Assembly (NCBI GenBank): GCA_031259095.1
Contig: JAIRLW010000034.1
Coordinates: 1-16,704 of the forward strand
Length of the DNA stretch: 16,704 nucleotides
Source: Planctomycetaceae bacterium
Lineage (GTDB): Bacteria > Planctomycetota > Planctomycetia > Pirellulales > Thermoguttaceae
Direction of reading: 5' to 3'
Shown: positions 6,839-14,156 of the stretch, piece by piece
Layout: every line of letters begins with the position of its first letter
Position numbering within the stretch: position 1 is the stretch's first letter
Position numbers and translations under genes: made by a program
Notes under the pieces: generated by a model
Databases searched by the model: none
What the model was told of the DNA's origin: nothing
The model's input: only the letters and a program-made list of their open reading frames with translations

Positions 6839-7399
6839 ATGCGACATTTGAATAAAGGACGTAAACTTGGTCGAAACCCGAATCATCAACGGGCGTTGCT
6901 CAAAAATTTGATTGTTTCGATTTTGATGACTGAACGCGACGCGACCGACGAAGAAAACGCGCCGAAAACGCCGGGTCGGATTATTACGACCTTGCCGAAG
7001 GCGAAAGAAGTTCGTCCGCTTCTAGAAAAGTGTGTTACGATTGCTAAAAAGGCACAAACACATATTAGTGCGGCGGCGCGTTTTGAGAGTCCGGCGGAGC
7101 GCGGTTCTGAGGAATGGCGAAAGTGGCGTAACAGCGAGGGCTGGCAGGAGTGGAATAAGGCGATTGCGCCAGCATTGGCGGCACGTCGCCGGGCGCTTCA
7201 ACTTATTGGCAACAAGGAAGCGGTACAAATTCTTTTCGAAGTGGTTGCACCGCGATATCTTAACCGTAATGGCGGTTACACAAGAATCTTGAAATTATTC
7301 AAGCCGCGTCTTGGTGATGCGGGAACGCAGGCGATTCTCGAATTTGTCGGTAAAAACGACCGTGTTAAAGCCCGATCGCAACGGCTCAAAGTAGAGTAG
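6839..7399 (+). CDS. rplQ: 50S ribosomal protein L17, long form
   Basis: L17 binds 23S rRNA near the peptide exit tunnel. The N-terminus MRHLNKGRKLGRNPNHQRALLKNL and the closing RNGGYTRILKLFKPRLGDAG, each quoted across its conserved core, are diagnostic. At 186 residues it is much longer than the roughly 120-130 of E. coli. The extra length comes from an insertion at about 34-47 (DATDEENAPKTPGR) and a charged, Trp-rich stretch at about 79-112 (SEEWRKWRNSEGWQEWNKAI). Both insertions are in frame and similarly codon-biased, so they are genuine. I associate long L17 forms with planctomycetes, but cannot verify that here. The start ATG 6839 gives the family N-terminus. Confidence 0.95.
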   Translation: MRHLNKGRKLGRNPNHQRALLKNLIVSILMTERDATDEENAPKTPGRIITTLPKAKEVRPLLEKCVTIAKKAQTHISAAARFESPAERGSEEWRKWRNSEGWQEWNKAIAPALAARRRALQLIGNKEAVQILFEVVAPRYLNRNGGYTRILKLFKPRLGDAGTQAILEFVGKNDRVKARSQRLKVE

Positions 7400-7432
7400 A
7401 ATGCCGAAGTAGGACATTCGGCTGAACGTAGG

Positions 7433-8026
7433 ATGGTTACGAAATCAAAACGTCGGTCGTTTGATTATACGACGGCAATCGCTAGGGTTTGCGAAGATAT
7501 TTGTTTTCGTGTACCGGCATTGAGTCATATTGACATGTCGCGTGTTGCGGTCAGCTTCGCCCAAACGAAACATAGTGCGCCGTTTGGCATCTTCGCAACA
7601 ACGACACCGTTACGTTTCAAGGGCGGTGAACTTTTTATACAAAGTCAGGGCAAACTTTGGACGTTGCAGCGTTGTTACCGACCTGACGGAGTAGAATATC
7701 TTTACATTCTTTATTTTTACGTTCCGCGATTCATTGAACTAAAATTGTCTCAAAAGCTTGAAACGATTGTTCATGAATTATATCATATCAATCCTGACTT
7801 TAACGGTGATTTACGGCGATTCAAGGGACGTTGTTTTGCACACGGTTCTTCGCAAAAAAAATATGATCAAACCGTCCGTGATTTTGTCAATCATTGGCTG
7901 AAACAGAATCCTCCGCCCAAAGTCTGGAATTTTCTTCAATATAATTACAAAGAACTAATTACAGAATTTGGCGGCTTGCACGGAACACGCATTCCTGCGC
8001 CAAAAATCATTCTCTTCGAAAAGTAA
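7433..8026 (+). CDS. putative zinc metallopeptidase-like protein (HExxH)
   Basis: The 197-residue protein has no signal peptide or membrane segment. A helix-like segment holds the zincin motif H114-E115-L-Y-H118 (in TIVHELYHINP). H137 (CFAHG) is a possible further ligand, but the third ligand is not certain. The middle contains strand-like aromatic segments (VEYLYILYFYVPRFI). It resembles short phage or cellular putative metallopeptidases of unknown role; I cannot exclude a non-peptidase. It follows rplQ by 33 bases and may be co-transcribed with it. The start ATG 7433 is chosen because it gives the longest frame; the purines just before it (GTAGG) sit too close for a standard Shine-Dalgarno. 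Function is not established. Confidence 0.75.
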   Translation: MVTKSKRRSFDYTTAIARVCEDICFRVPALSHIDMSRVAVSFAQTKHSAPFGIFATTTPLRFKGGELFIQSQGKLWTLQRCYRPDGVEYLYILYFYVPRFIELKLSQKLETIVHELYHINPDFNGDLRRFKGRCFAHGSSQKKYDQTVRDFVNHWLKQNPPPKVWNFLQYNYKELITEFGGLHGTRIPAPKIILFEK

Positions 8027-8033
8027 GGAAATA

Positions 8034-8131
8034 GGGAACATCTAAAAACTTATTTTTTCACAGACTAAATTCGACCGAAATCGACTAAAATCGATTTTAG
8101 TCGATTTTAGTCGATTTCGGTCAATAACTTC
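8034..8131. repeat. 10-bp-unit palindromic element, copy A
   Basis: This element shares its whole left half with copy B (14153): GGGAAC, CTAAAAACT, CACAGACTAAA, then 10-base units. Its core is a perfect 22-bp stem, 8073-8094 with 8101-8122, separated by only six bases (TTTTAG). The units are TCGATTTTAG, TCGATTTTAG and TCGATTTCGG. The right outer arm of copy B is missing here. It begins 8 bases after the metallopeptidase-like gene and could also act as a terminator stem, though no T-run follows. Confidence 0.85.
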
Positions 8132-8153
8132 AAACCACTGTCTTTCGGGGCAA

Positions 8154-8182
8154 TTGCAACCGAATAAAAAAAAAACTATAAT
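8154..8182 (+). promoter_or_regulatory. sigma70-like promoter candidate for tkt
   Basis: TTGCAA (8154-8159), a 17-base spacer and a consensus TATAAT (8177-8182) lie 112 bases before the tkt start. It is located right after the copy A palindrome, which would separate it from upstream transcription. Confidence 0.5.
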
Positions 8183-8201
8183 ACCGACATTCTGTTAAAT
8201 C

Positions 8202-8242
8202 AATTAAGTAATAAGTAATTAAGTATTAAGTATTAAGTAATA
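8202..8242 (+). repeat. AT-rich short repeat tract in the tkt leader
   Basis: About five units of the TAAGTAT/TAAGTAAT type follow each other in the predicted leader of tkt. It reads as a simple repeat prone to slippage. Length variation could change the leader, but no function is evident. Confidence 0.6.
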
Positions 8243-8293
8243 ATTCTTCCGCAACTATTTTTCCTTTACACCAACCCAACAGGAACCAGTTTT

Positions 8294-10357
8294 ATGACGT
8301 TTTCGATGACTTCATTAGAGAAAAAAGCCGTTGACACCATCCGAACACTTTCGATGGAAGCCGTCCAACAAGCTAATAGCGGACACCCGGGAACTCCGAT
8401 GGCACTTGCGCCGCTTGGTTATCTTTTGTTCAACGAAGTGTTGAAATATGATCCGGCAGATCCCGCATGGATTGGACGTGATCGTTTTGTTCTTTCGGCG
8501 GGTCATGCTTCGATGCTGATTTATTCGTTACTTCATCTTTCCGGCGTGAAGCAGTTGGATACCCAACGCAAACCAACCACCGAACCGGCAGTTTCTTTGG
8601 ACGACATCAAAAATTTCCGACAACTCGGAAGTCGTTGTGCCGGTCATCCGGAATATGGTCATGTTTCCGGTGTTGAAGTTACAACGGGACCATTGGGCGC
8701 GGGAGTGGCAACCAGTGTCGGAATGGCGATTGCCGCCAAATGGTTTGCCGGACGTTACAATAGTTCCACGCATAAATTGTTTGATTCTAATGTGTTTGCC
8801 ATTTGCGGCGACGGCGATATGATGGAAGGAATCAGCGCGGAAGCGGCATCGCTCGCCGGACATCTTAAACTTTCTAACCTCTGTTGGTTTTACGACAACA
8901 ACAAAATTACTATCGAAGGAAGTACCGATTTAGCGTTCACCGAAGATGTCGGTAAACGGTTTGAGGCTTACGGTTGGAATGTGTTGCGGGTCGATGATGT
9001 GAACGATTTACCGGCATTACGGCAAGCTGTTGAAATGTTCCGAAAAACAGAAGATAAACCAACGTTAGTGATTGTGAAGAGTCAAATTGGTTTTGGTTCT
9101 CCCAAGTTAGCCGGTTCTCACGAGGCGCACGGTGCGCCGCTTGGCGAAGACGAAGTAAAAGCAACAAAAAAAATCTATGGTTTTGATCCTGAGAAAAAAT
9201 TTGCGGTAGAACCGGAAGTGTATCAATTATTCGCAGATGGAATTGGTCGGCGCGGTACGAAGTTACGAACCGAATGGGATAAACAGTTCAAGGAATATCG
9301 TCAACAATTCAAAGAGCAAGCCGAAGAATTGACTCAAATTGCGGCTGGCGAACTCCCTAACGATTGGAATACCGAAATGAAACCGTTTCCGGCGGATCCG
9401 AAGGGAATAGCGAGTCGTGTTTCGTCCGGTAAGGTTCTTAATCAGTTGGCGAGCAAGTTGCCTTGGATACTTGGCGGTTCGGCAGACCTTGCTCCATCGA
9501 ATAAATCGGATTTAACGTTTCTTGGTGCGGGCGAATTTAGTGTGGAAACTCCGGCTGGACGCAATTTTCATTACGGTATTCGGGAACACGCGATGGGAGC
9601 AATCACTAATGGTCTTACGTTGTCGGGACTTCGGGCTTATTGTGCAACATTTTTTGTGTTTGCGGATTATTTACGTCCGGCAATTCGGCTGAGTGCGTTG
9701 ATGAAAATTCCGGCAATGTACCTTTTCACACATGATTCTATTGGCGTCGGCGAAGACGGACCAACTCATCAACCCATTGAACATTTAGCGTCCCTTCGGG
9801 CAATTCCAAATGTTGCGGTATTTCGTCCGGCGGATGCGAATGAAGTAAGCGAATCGTACAAAGCGGCTATGTTGTTGAAAGAAACTCCTTCGGTTCTGGT
9901 GTTCACACGGCAAAATCTGCCAACTATTGACCGTACAAAATTCGGTTCCGCTGAAGGAGTTGCGAAAGGCGCGTATATTCTCGCCAAAGAAACCGGAAAT
10001 TCTGTTCCGCAAATTATTCTGCTGGCAACTGGCAGCGAAGTTGGGCTTTGTCTTGAAGCGTGGGAAAAATTGACCGCCGAAGGAATTAAAACACGTGTGG
10101 TGAGTATTCCCTGTTTCGAATTATTTGAACGTCAGCCGATAGAATATCGTAACGAAGTGTTGCCGCCGACCGTGAATGCTCGTGTTGGCGTGGAACTCGG
10201 AATTGAACAAGGTTGGCGAAACTATCTCGGCGATCACGGATTATTTCTTGGCATGACCGGTTTCGGGGCAAGTGCGCCGGCTGGAGTGTTAATGAAACAT
10301 TTCGGTTTTACCGTCGAAAATCTTTGCCGTCTGGCGAAACAAGTTCTTGATAAATAA
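8294..10357 (+). CDS. tkt: transketolase
   Basis: Transketolase moves two-carbon ketol units between sugar phosphates in the pentose phosphate pathway, using thiamine diphosphate and Mg. The 687-residue protein has the full three-domain length. The thiamine diphosphate site is seen as H31 (SGHPGTPM), H71, GDGDMMEG at 172-179 and N202-N203 (DNNKI). The catalytic glutamate is E431 in GIREHAMGAI, and the sugar-binding H480-D481 lies in LFTHDSIGVGEDGP followed by THQP. The start ATG 8294 has AGGA at 8281-8284; a second ATG at 8306 is also possible and would remove four residues. It is monocistronic as seen, with a promoter candidate upstream and a transposon-like element 17 bases after its stop. 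Confidence 0.97.
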   Translation: MTFSMTSLEKKAVDTIRTLSMEAVQQANSGHPGTPMALAPLGYLLFNEVLKYDPADPAWIGRDRFVLSAGHASMLIYSLLHLSGVKQLDTQRKPTTEPAVSLDDIKNFRQLGSRCAGHPEYGHVSGVEVTTGPLGAGVATSVGMAIAAKWFAGRYNSSTHKLFDSNVFAICGDGDMMEGISAEAASLAGHLKLSNLCWFYDNNKITIEGSTDLAFTEDVGKRFEAYGWNVLRVDDVNDLPALRQAVEMFRKTEDKPTLVIVKSQIGFGSPKLAGSHEAHGAPLGEDEVKATKKIYGFDPEKKFAVEPEVYQLFADGIGRRGTKLRTEWDKQFKEYRQQFKEQAEELTQIAAGELPNDWNTEMKPFPADPKGIASRVSSGKVLNQLASKLPWILGGSADLAPSNKSDLTFLGAGEFSVETPAGRNFHYGIREHAMGAITNGLTLSGLRAYCATFFVFADYLRPAIRLSALMKIPAMYLFTHDSIGVGEDGPTHQPIEHLASLRAIPNVAVFRPADANEVSESYKAAMLLKETPSVLVFTRQNLPTIDRTKFGSAEGVAKGAYILAKETGNSVPQIILLATGSEVGLCLEAWEKLTAEGIKTRVVSIPCFELFERQPIEYRNEVLPPTVNARVGVELGIEQGWRNYLGDHGLFLGMTGFGASAPAGVLMKHFGFTVENLCRLAKQVLDK

Positions 10358-10374
10358 TAAATAAACAAATAAAC

Positions 10375-10573
10375 GTAATATATCAGCGGAATTTCCGTGA
10401 TCGGTTATTTTGTCTTAGTCCCGCAGAAACGAGAGGTGCATAACCGGCGATGGAGCGCAGCGCACCGCCGGAAAGTTCCAATCCGTAGGTTGCGCTGCGC
10501 TACACCTACGGTTATGCCCATCACACCCCTAGCGGGGTTAAAATTGAAATACAAAATTCCACTGATATATTAC
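10375..10573. mobile_element. non-autonomous MITE-like element with 20-bp TIRs and 8-bp target duplication
   Basis: The left end 10375-10394 (GTAATATATCAGCGGAATTT) is complementary to the right end 10554-10573 at 19 of 20 positions. The 8-mer AAATAAAC lies immediately outside both ends (10367-10374 and 10574-10581), as a target-site duplication would. The interior codes for nothing and folds heavily: CCGGCG/CGCCGG, an 11-bp AGCGCAGCGCA/TGCGCTGCGCT pair (10454-10464 with 10491-10501), CCGTAGGT/ACCTACGG (10483-10490 with 10504-10511) and CCCC-TAGC-GGGG. Intact ends and duplication suggest a fairly recent insertion. Movement would need a transposase from elsewhere, and none is in the window. Confidence 0.8.
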
Positions 10574-10623
10574 AAATAAACAAAAGGTTTAAGGTTGGAT
10601 GTTTATGAGGATGCCGGAATATC

Positions 10624-10652
10624 TTGCTCAACGGTTCGGTTTCAGGTAGAAT
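10624..10652 (+). promoter_or_regulatory. weak promoter candidate for the iron-sulfur gene
   Basis: TTGCTC (10624-10629), a 17-base spacer and TAGAAT (10647-10652) lie 83 bases before the start codon at 10736. The -10 box is good and the -35 box is poor, so this is tentative. Confidence 0.35.
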
Positions 10653-10735
10653 GTCACGTTACTCTTGATATTTTCCGTTAATCGTCCTGTCGGCGATAAA
10701 CATGACCTTTCAAACATTTTTAATCCTATTGTTCC

Positions 10736-11737
10736 ATGTCCCAAATTATTACTCGTGAAAAATTAAATCAGATTATTGATAAACTTTTAACCGACAAAAA
10801 AATTGTTGCCGGTACGGTTGCCGCATCCGGATCACGGTTCTTTTTTCGCACGCTCCGCCAATCGGATCAACTCGTTCTCGATTCAAACATCATGCCAACC
10901 AATTCCGTCAAAGAATTTTTCTTTCCGCAACACGAAACTATTTGCAAATATCGTTACGAAGGAAAAGAACTTGTCGTCAACGACGCTGAACCGTTTGCAG
11001 TTGACCAGATTATTTTCAGCGCACGACCTTGCGACGCCGCGAGTCTGCCGATTCTCGACAAAATTTTTAACTGGGATTATCACGACCGGTTTTATCAGTT
11101 ACGGCGGGAAAAATCAATTGTTGTTACGTTGGCGTGTCGTCAGGCGGACGAAAATTGTTTTTGTACTTCTGTCGGACTTTCGCCCGATACTCAATCAGGC
11201 GCAGACGCCATGCTGCTTCAGATTAATACTGAAACGTTTGAAGTCCGAACTTTTACCGATAAAGGTAAAACATTGTTCGATGGTCAAACGGTTTCGTCCG
11301 ATCAAACCGGTCAAACAGCCGCGCCGCCGGAAGTTCGGTTTGATTCTAAAAATGTCGAAAAATATCTGACCGAACATTTTAACGATCCGGTTTTCGATGA
11401 AACCAGTATGCGTTGCGTTTCCTGCGGTGCGTGTACGTATCTTTGTCCAACCTGTCACTGTTTCGATATTGTTGACGAAGGCGGAGCGGCAAAAGGTAAT
11501 CGTGTCAAAAATTGGGACACGTGTCAGGTTCCGCTGTTCACGCTTCACGCCTCCGGTCATAATCCCCGAAACAACCAGTCCGCGCGGCAACGAAACAGAA
11601 TTCAGCATAAATTTTGTATCTATCCGGGAAAATTCGGATTGATTCTCTGCACCGGTTGCGGTAATTGCACACGCGATTGTTCCGCATCGCTCGGCGTTAG
11701 ACCATTACTGGAATTATTGGACAAAAAAATCCGGTAA
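10736..11737 (+). CDS. 4Fe-4S dicluster protein, AsrA/sulfhydrogenase beta-subunit-like
   Basis: The 333-residue protein matches the pattern of the family that includes anaerobic sulfite reductase subunit A (AsrA) and the electron-transfer beta subunit of archaeal sulfhydrogenase (HydB). The N-terminal part has the family-like ARPCDAASLPILDKIF (residues 96-111) and ACRQADENCFCTSVG (133-147, Cys 134, 141, 143). The C-terminal part has two ferredoxin motifs, C227-X2-C230-X2-C233-X3-C237 and C305-X2-C308-X2-C311-X3-C315, each expected to help bind a 4Fe-4S cluster. In the family it passes electrons to a partner with FAD/NAD-binding domains (AsrB/HydG type). No such partner or catalytic subunit lies next to it in this window, so its electron donor and acceptor are unknown. 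The start ATG 10736 has no clear Shine-Dalgarno. Confidence 0.88.
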   Translation: MSQIITREKLNQIIDKLLTDKKIVAGTVAASGSRFFFRTLRQSDQLVLDSNIMPTNSVKEFFFPQHETICKYRYEGKELVVNDAEPFAVDQIIFSARPCDAASLPILDKIFNWDYHDRFYQLRREKSIVVTLACRQADENCFCTSVGLSPDTQSGADAMLLQINTETFEVRTFTDKGKTLFDGQTVSSDQTGQTAAPPEVRFDSKNVEKYLTEHFNDPVFDETSMRCVSCGACTYLCPTCHCFDIVDEGGAAKGNRVKNWDTCQVPLFTLHASGHNPRNNQSARQRNRIQHKFCIYPGKFGLILCTGCGNCTRDCSASLGVRPLLELLDKKIR

Positions 11738-11924
11738 ATCTATCGGCAACTATCTGTTTTAATAATACAAATTTAATAACACAAAATTGACACAATTTTC
11801 ATCATTTACAAATTCAGAAATGGGTTCATTATGCAAATTTTGTTCATTCTGTTGGAAAAAAAAATTGAACAATAAATATAGACCGTTACTGCCGTTAATC
11901 CTAGAGTGAGAAAGGAGAAACACG

Positions 11925-12190
11925 ATGTTCCCTACAATTTCGATGTTCTGCGGAATTATCATCGTATGTTTTGGGAAAAAGGTGAACCGCATCATCTTCC
12001 CCATATTCACGCAGAATATCAAGACAATAATGCCGTTTTCAATATTTCAGATGGGGAAATATTGACGGGAACAATGCCAAAACGACAAACTAAGATAATT
12101 CAAGGTTGGATTGCCGAGCATGAGGACGAGTTGCTCGCAAACTGGAAATTGGCAATGAACAATGAACCACTATTTAAGATTCAAAAATAA
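11925..12190 (+). pseudogene. DUF4160 protein, frameshifted near its N-terminus
   Basis: A strong ribosome binding site (AGGAG, 11913-11917) lies seven bases before ATG 11925, which begins MFPTISMFCGIII, the usual start of DUF4160 proteins. That frame then loses the family sequence at about 11963. The rest of the domain (RMFWEKGEPHHLPHIHAEYQ, then ISDGEILTGTMPKRQTK and EDELLANWKLA) continues in another frame to the stop at 12188-12190. One missing base near 11963 (ATC-CGT expected, ATCGT present) explains it. The open frame usable without a shift would start at GTG 11906 with no ribosome binding site and a non-family N-terminus. Function is unknown; DUF4160 genes often sit beside DUF2442 genes, as here, and have been considered toxin-antitoxin-like. 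A sequencing error remains possible. Confidence 0.75.
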
Positions 12191-12191
12191 A

Positions 12192-12470
12192 ATGAAAGAC
12201 AATGATATCGTGTACGGAAAAGAACCGTTAGGACCGCGTGTCGTTCATGTTGTTCCTAATAACGATTACACGTTAACCTTAACGTTTACCAACGGCGAAG
12301 TTAAAAGTTACGATATGAATCCATTGCTTGATAAGGGAATATTTCAGGAGTTACGGAATATTGGTTATTTTAACTGTGTTCGAGTGAATGCCGGAACGGT
12401 CAAATGGTCCCACGAACAAGATATTTGTCCTGATGTCCTGTACCTTGATTCCAAACCAATTCTACGATAG
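12192..12470 (+). CDS. DUF2442 domain protein
   Basis: The 92-residue protein shows the DUF2442 pattern: TLTLTFTNGEVKSYDMNPLL in the centre, then ELRNIGYFNCVRVNAGTVKW and a closing DICPDVLYLDS. The start ATG 12192 lies one base after the stop of the DUF4160 frame, which fits translational coupling. An in-frame ATG at 12162 would overlap that gene and add 10 non-family residues. No ribosome binding site is visible at 12192. If the upstream gene is truly frameshifted, coupling may be disturbed. Function is unknown; it is paired with DUF4160 in many genomes. Confidence 0.85.
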   Translation: MKDNDIVYGKEPLGPRVVHVVPNNDYTLTLTFTNGEVKSYDMNPLLDKGIFQELRNIGYFNCVRVNAGTVKWSHEQDICPDVLYLDSKPILR

Positions 12471-12559
12471 TATCAATAATGCATCATCTTTCAGTGAATT
12501 TTTTGTTTTTTTTAAGGCAATCTTCCTTAGTTTACGTAGTTTTTTCAAATAAAACCCCC

Positions 12560-13891
12560 ATGAAACGTAATCAATTTTTTCTTTATGCCGTCTGTTTTTT
12601 AATCGGATTCTTGACCGTAATCATTCAAGCGGAAGAAACCGTAACTCCTGAACAGCAACGGATTTTACGTTTAAAAAAATTTCCGGTACAAAATCAGGCT
12701 CAATGGATGACCGATTATTTGTTGTTACCGCAAGGAGGTCTGAACAACAAAGACGTGATTGATGTGATGCGTCGGATTCCGCGTCATCGTTTTGTTCCGC
12801 CGTTACCTCAATCAGTTGCCTATTGGGATCAGGCGATTGCGATTGGTCATGCACAAACAATTTCTCCGCCATATATTGTTGCGTTTATGACGGAACAATT
12901 AACGCCGAAACCAACTGATAAAGTTCTCGAAATTGGAACCGGCAGCGGTTATCAGGCTGCGGTGCTGAGTTTACTCGTCCGCGAAGTTTATACGATTGAA
13001 ATTGTCGAACCGCTTGGAAAACAAGCCGAAAAATTACTTAAAACGCTTGAGATGGACAATGTTCATGTCCGAATCGGCGATGGTTATCAAGGTTGGTCGG
13101 AAGCGGCTCCGTTTGACAGTATTATCGTAACTTGTTCGCCGGAGTCCATCCCGCAACCGTTAATCGATCAACTTCGTGAAGGCGGACGGATGATCATTCC
13201 TGTCGGAGAACGTTTTCAGCAATCTTTTTATTTGTGTCAAAAAGTCAACGGCAAACTCAACAAAGAACGATTGAATCAAACGTTGTTTGTTCCGATGACC
13301 GGCAAAGCGGAGGAACAACGTACAGTTCAGCCGGATGTTAAAAACCCGACGATTATCGGCGGAGATTTCAATGAAGTCCGCGAAGATGGTTTGCCGGTTG
13401 GCTGGCATTATGCGCGGAATGTCGAAATTCTTACGCTCAACGACGTTTCGGGTGGAAAGAAAATGGCGCGTTTCATCAATAAACCGGAAAAAAAAATAAC
13501 CCAAAACGACCATATTAACGCCAAAAATCAAACGCTGTCGGAACCACAAATTATTTCGCAAGTATTACAAGGTTTTGCGGTTGACGGGCGTGAAGTTTCC
13601 AAACTTAAAATCAATTATTGGATTCGCGGACAACAAATTGTTGCTCGTCACGGTCATGTGATGACTCCAACCGGTATCATTTCATTTTTTGACGAAAACC
13701 GGAGACAAATTGCTGATATTCCGTTGGGCAGTTGTCGCGGAACATTTACATGGGAAGAAGTGTTACGAAATATCCCTGTCAAACCGGAAACCCGCGAAGC
13801 CGTCCTACTGATTGGACTTCCTCTTGCAACCGGACAACTTGATGTTCACAGTATTGTTGTCGGGTGCGCTGACGATACGGTTTCTGAATAA
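12560..13891 (+). CDS. pcm: exported protein-L-isoaspartate O-methyltransferase with extra C-terminal domain
   Basis: The enzyme family methylates isoaspartyl residues with S-adenosylmethionine to start repair of aged proteins. The 443-residue product has a signal peptide or N-terminal anchor at 1-24 (MKRNQFFLYAVCFLIGFLTV). It then has the methyltransferase domain at about 50-250, with RIPRHRFVPPLPQSVAYWDQ, AQTISPPYIVAFM, the SAM loop VLEIGTGSGYQAA at 122-134, and GGRMIIPVG. Residues about 265-440 form a second, beta-rich domain (GGDFNEVREDGLPVGWHYAR) resembling carbohydrate-binding sandwich modules. The usual cytosolic enzyme is near 210 residues, so this is about double. I start at ATG 12560 because it gives a proper signal peptide; an upstream ATG at 12479 would add 27 residues before it. 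Export would require SAM outside the cytosol, which is puzzling. Confidence 0.9.
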   Translation: MKRNQFFLYAVCFLIGFLTVIIQAEETVTPEQQRILRLKKFPVQNQAQWMTDYLLLPQGGLNNKDVIDVMRRIPRHRFVPPLPQSVAYWDQAIAIGHAQTISPPYIVAFMTEQLTPKPTDKVLEIGTGSGYQAAVLSLLVREVYTIEIVEPLGKQAEKLLKTLEMDNVHVRIGDGYQGWSEAAPFDSIIVTCSPESIPQPLIDQLREGGRMIIPVGERFQQSFYLCQKVNGKLNKERLNQTLFVPMTGKAEEQRTVQPDVKNPTIIGGDFNEVREDGLPVGWHYARNVEILTLNDVSGGKKMARFINKPEKKITQNDHINAKNQTLSEPQIISQVLQGFAVDGREVSKLKINYWIRGQQIVARHGHVMTPTGIISFFDENRRQIADIPLGSCRGTFTWEEVLRNIPVKPETREAVLLIGLPLATGQLDVHSIVVGCADDTVSE

Positions 13892-13955
13892 TTTTAATTA
13901 CAAAAATAAAATAGTACAAATACCTCTTGAGTAGGCAACTTTACAAGGTCGCATC

Positions 13956-14010
13956 GGCGAAACATCGCCTTAGCCCTGAAAGGGCTGTCAGATTATAGCC
14001 CTTTCAGGGT
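13956..14010. repeat. adjacent hairpins, REP-like
   Basis: GGCGA (13956-13960) pairs with TCGCC (13965-13969). Directly after it, GCCCTGAAAGGGCT (13973-13986) pairs with AGCCCTTTCAGGGT (13997-14010) at 13 of 14 positions over a 10-base loop; the left arm is itself palindromic. Located 64 bases after the pcm stop, it may stabilise the mRNA end, or be a member of a dispersed palindrome family. There is only one copy in this window. Confidence 0.6.
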
Positions 14011-14112
14011 GTAAGGAAAACACTAGTTCATGTTATATTAATTGTTGTAAAACACACAATCTATACTCAATTAGGCATCTCTGAGCAACTTAGTTTTGCG
14101 CGCTGACTGAAT

Positions 14113-14156
14113 GTCCCTTTAGTCCCTCTAAAAAAGGACTTTAGAGACTTTAGGGA
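14113..14156. repeat. imperfect inverted repeat before copy B
   Basis: TCCCTTTAGTCCCTCTAAA (14113-14131) pairs imperfectly with TTTAGAGACTTTAGGGA (about 14140-14156). An alternative AGTCC/GGACT stem lies inside it. It abuts and slightly overlaps the copy B palindrome, so the two may be one compound element. Confidence 0.5.

Larger units (their letters stand above)
10358..10735. other. 378-bp spacer carrying a transposon-like element
   Basis: Most of the spacer is the 199-bp element at 10375-10573 with its flanking duplications. The remaining 154 bases hold a promoter candidate for the downstream iron-sulfur gene and no credible gene. Confidence 0.7.

Noticed and set aside
7022..7292. Alternative-frame open frames inside rplQ on both strands
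   Set aside because: Both follow from the codon bias of the conserved L17 gene and have no independent start signals.
8073..8122. CRISPR-like array
   Set aside because: The units are 10 bases, contiguous and without spacers, and no cas gene is present. It is a palindromic tandem repeat.
10599..10649. Short frame MFMRMPEYLAQRFGFR before the iron-sulfur gene
   Set aside because: It has only 16 codons, no convincing ribosome binding site and overlaps a promoter candidate.
11969..11983. Programmed -1 frameshift in the DUF4160 gene as the preferred explanation
   Set aside because: The slippery sequence is imperfect (GAAAAAG) and no stimulatory structure was recognised. The conserved RMFWEKGE is encoded upstream of it in the second frame, which fits a one-base deletion better.
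12479..12559. Upstream ATG for the exported methyltransferase
   Set aside because: It would place 27 extra residues before a well-formed signal peptide, with no ribosome binding site.
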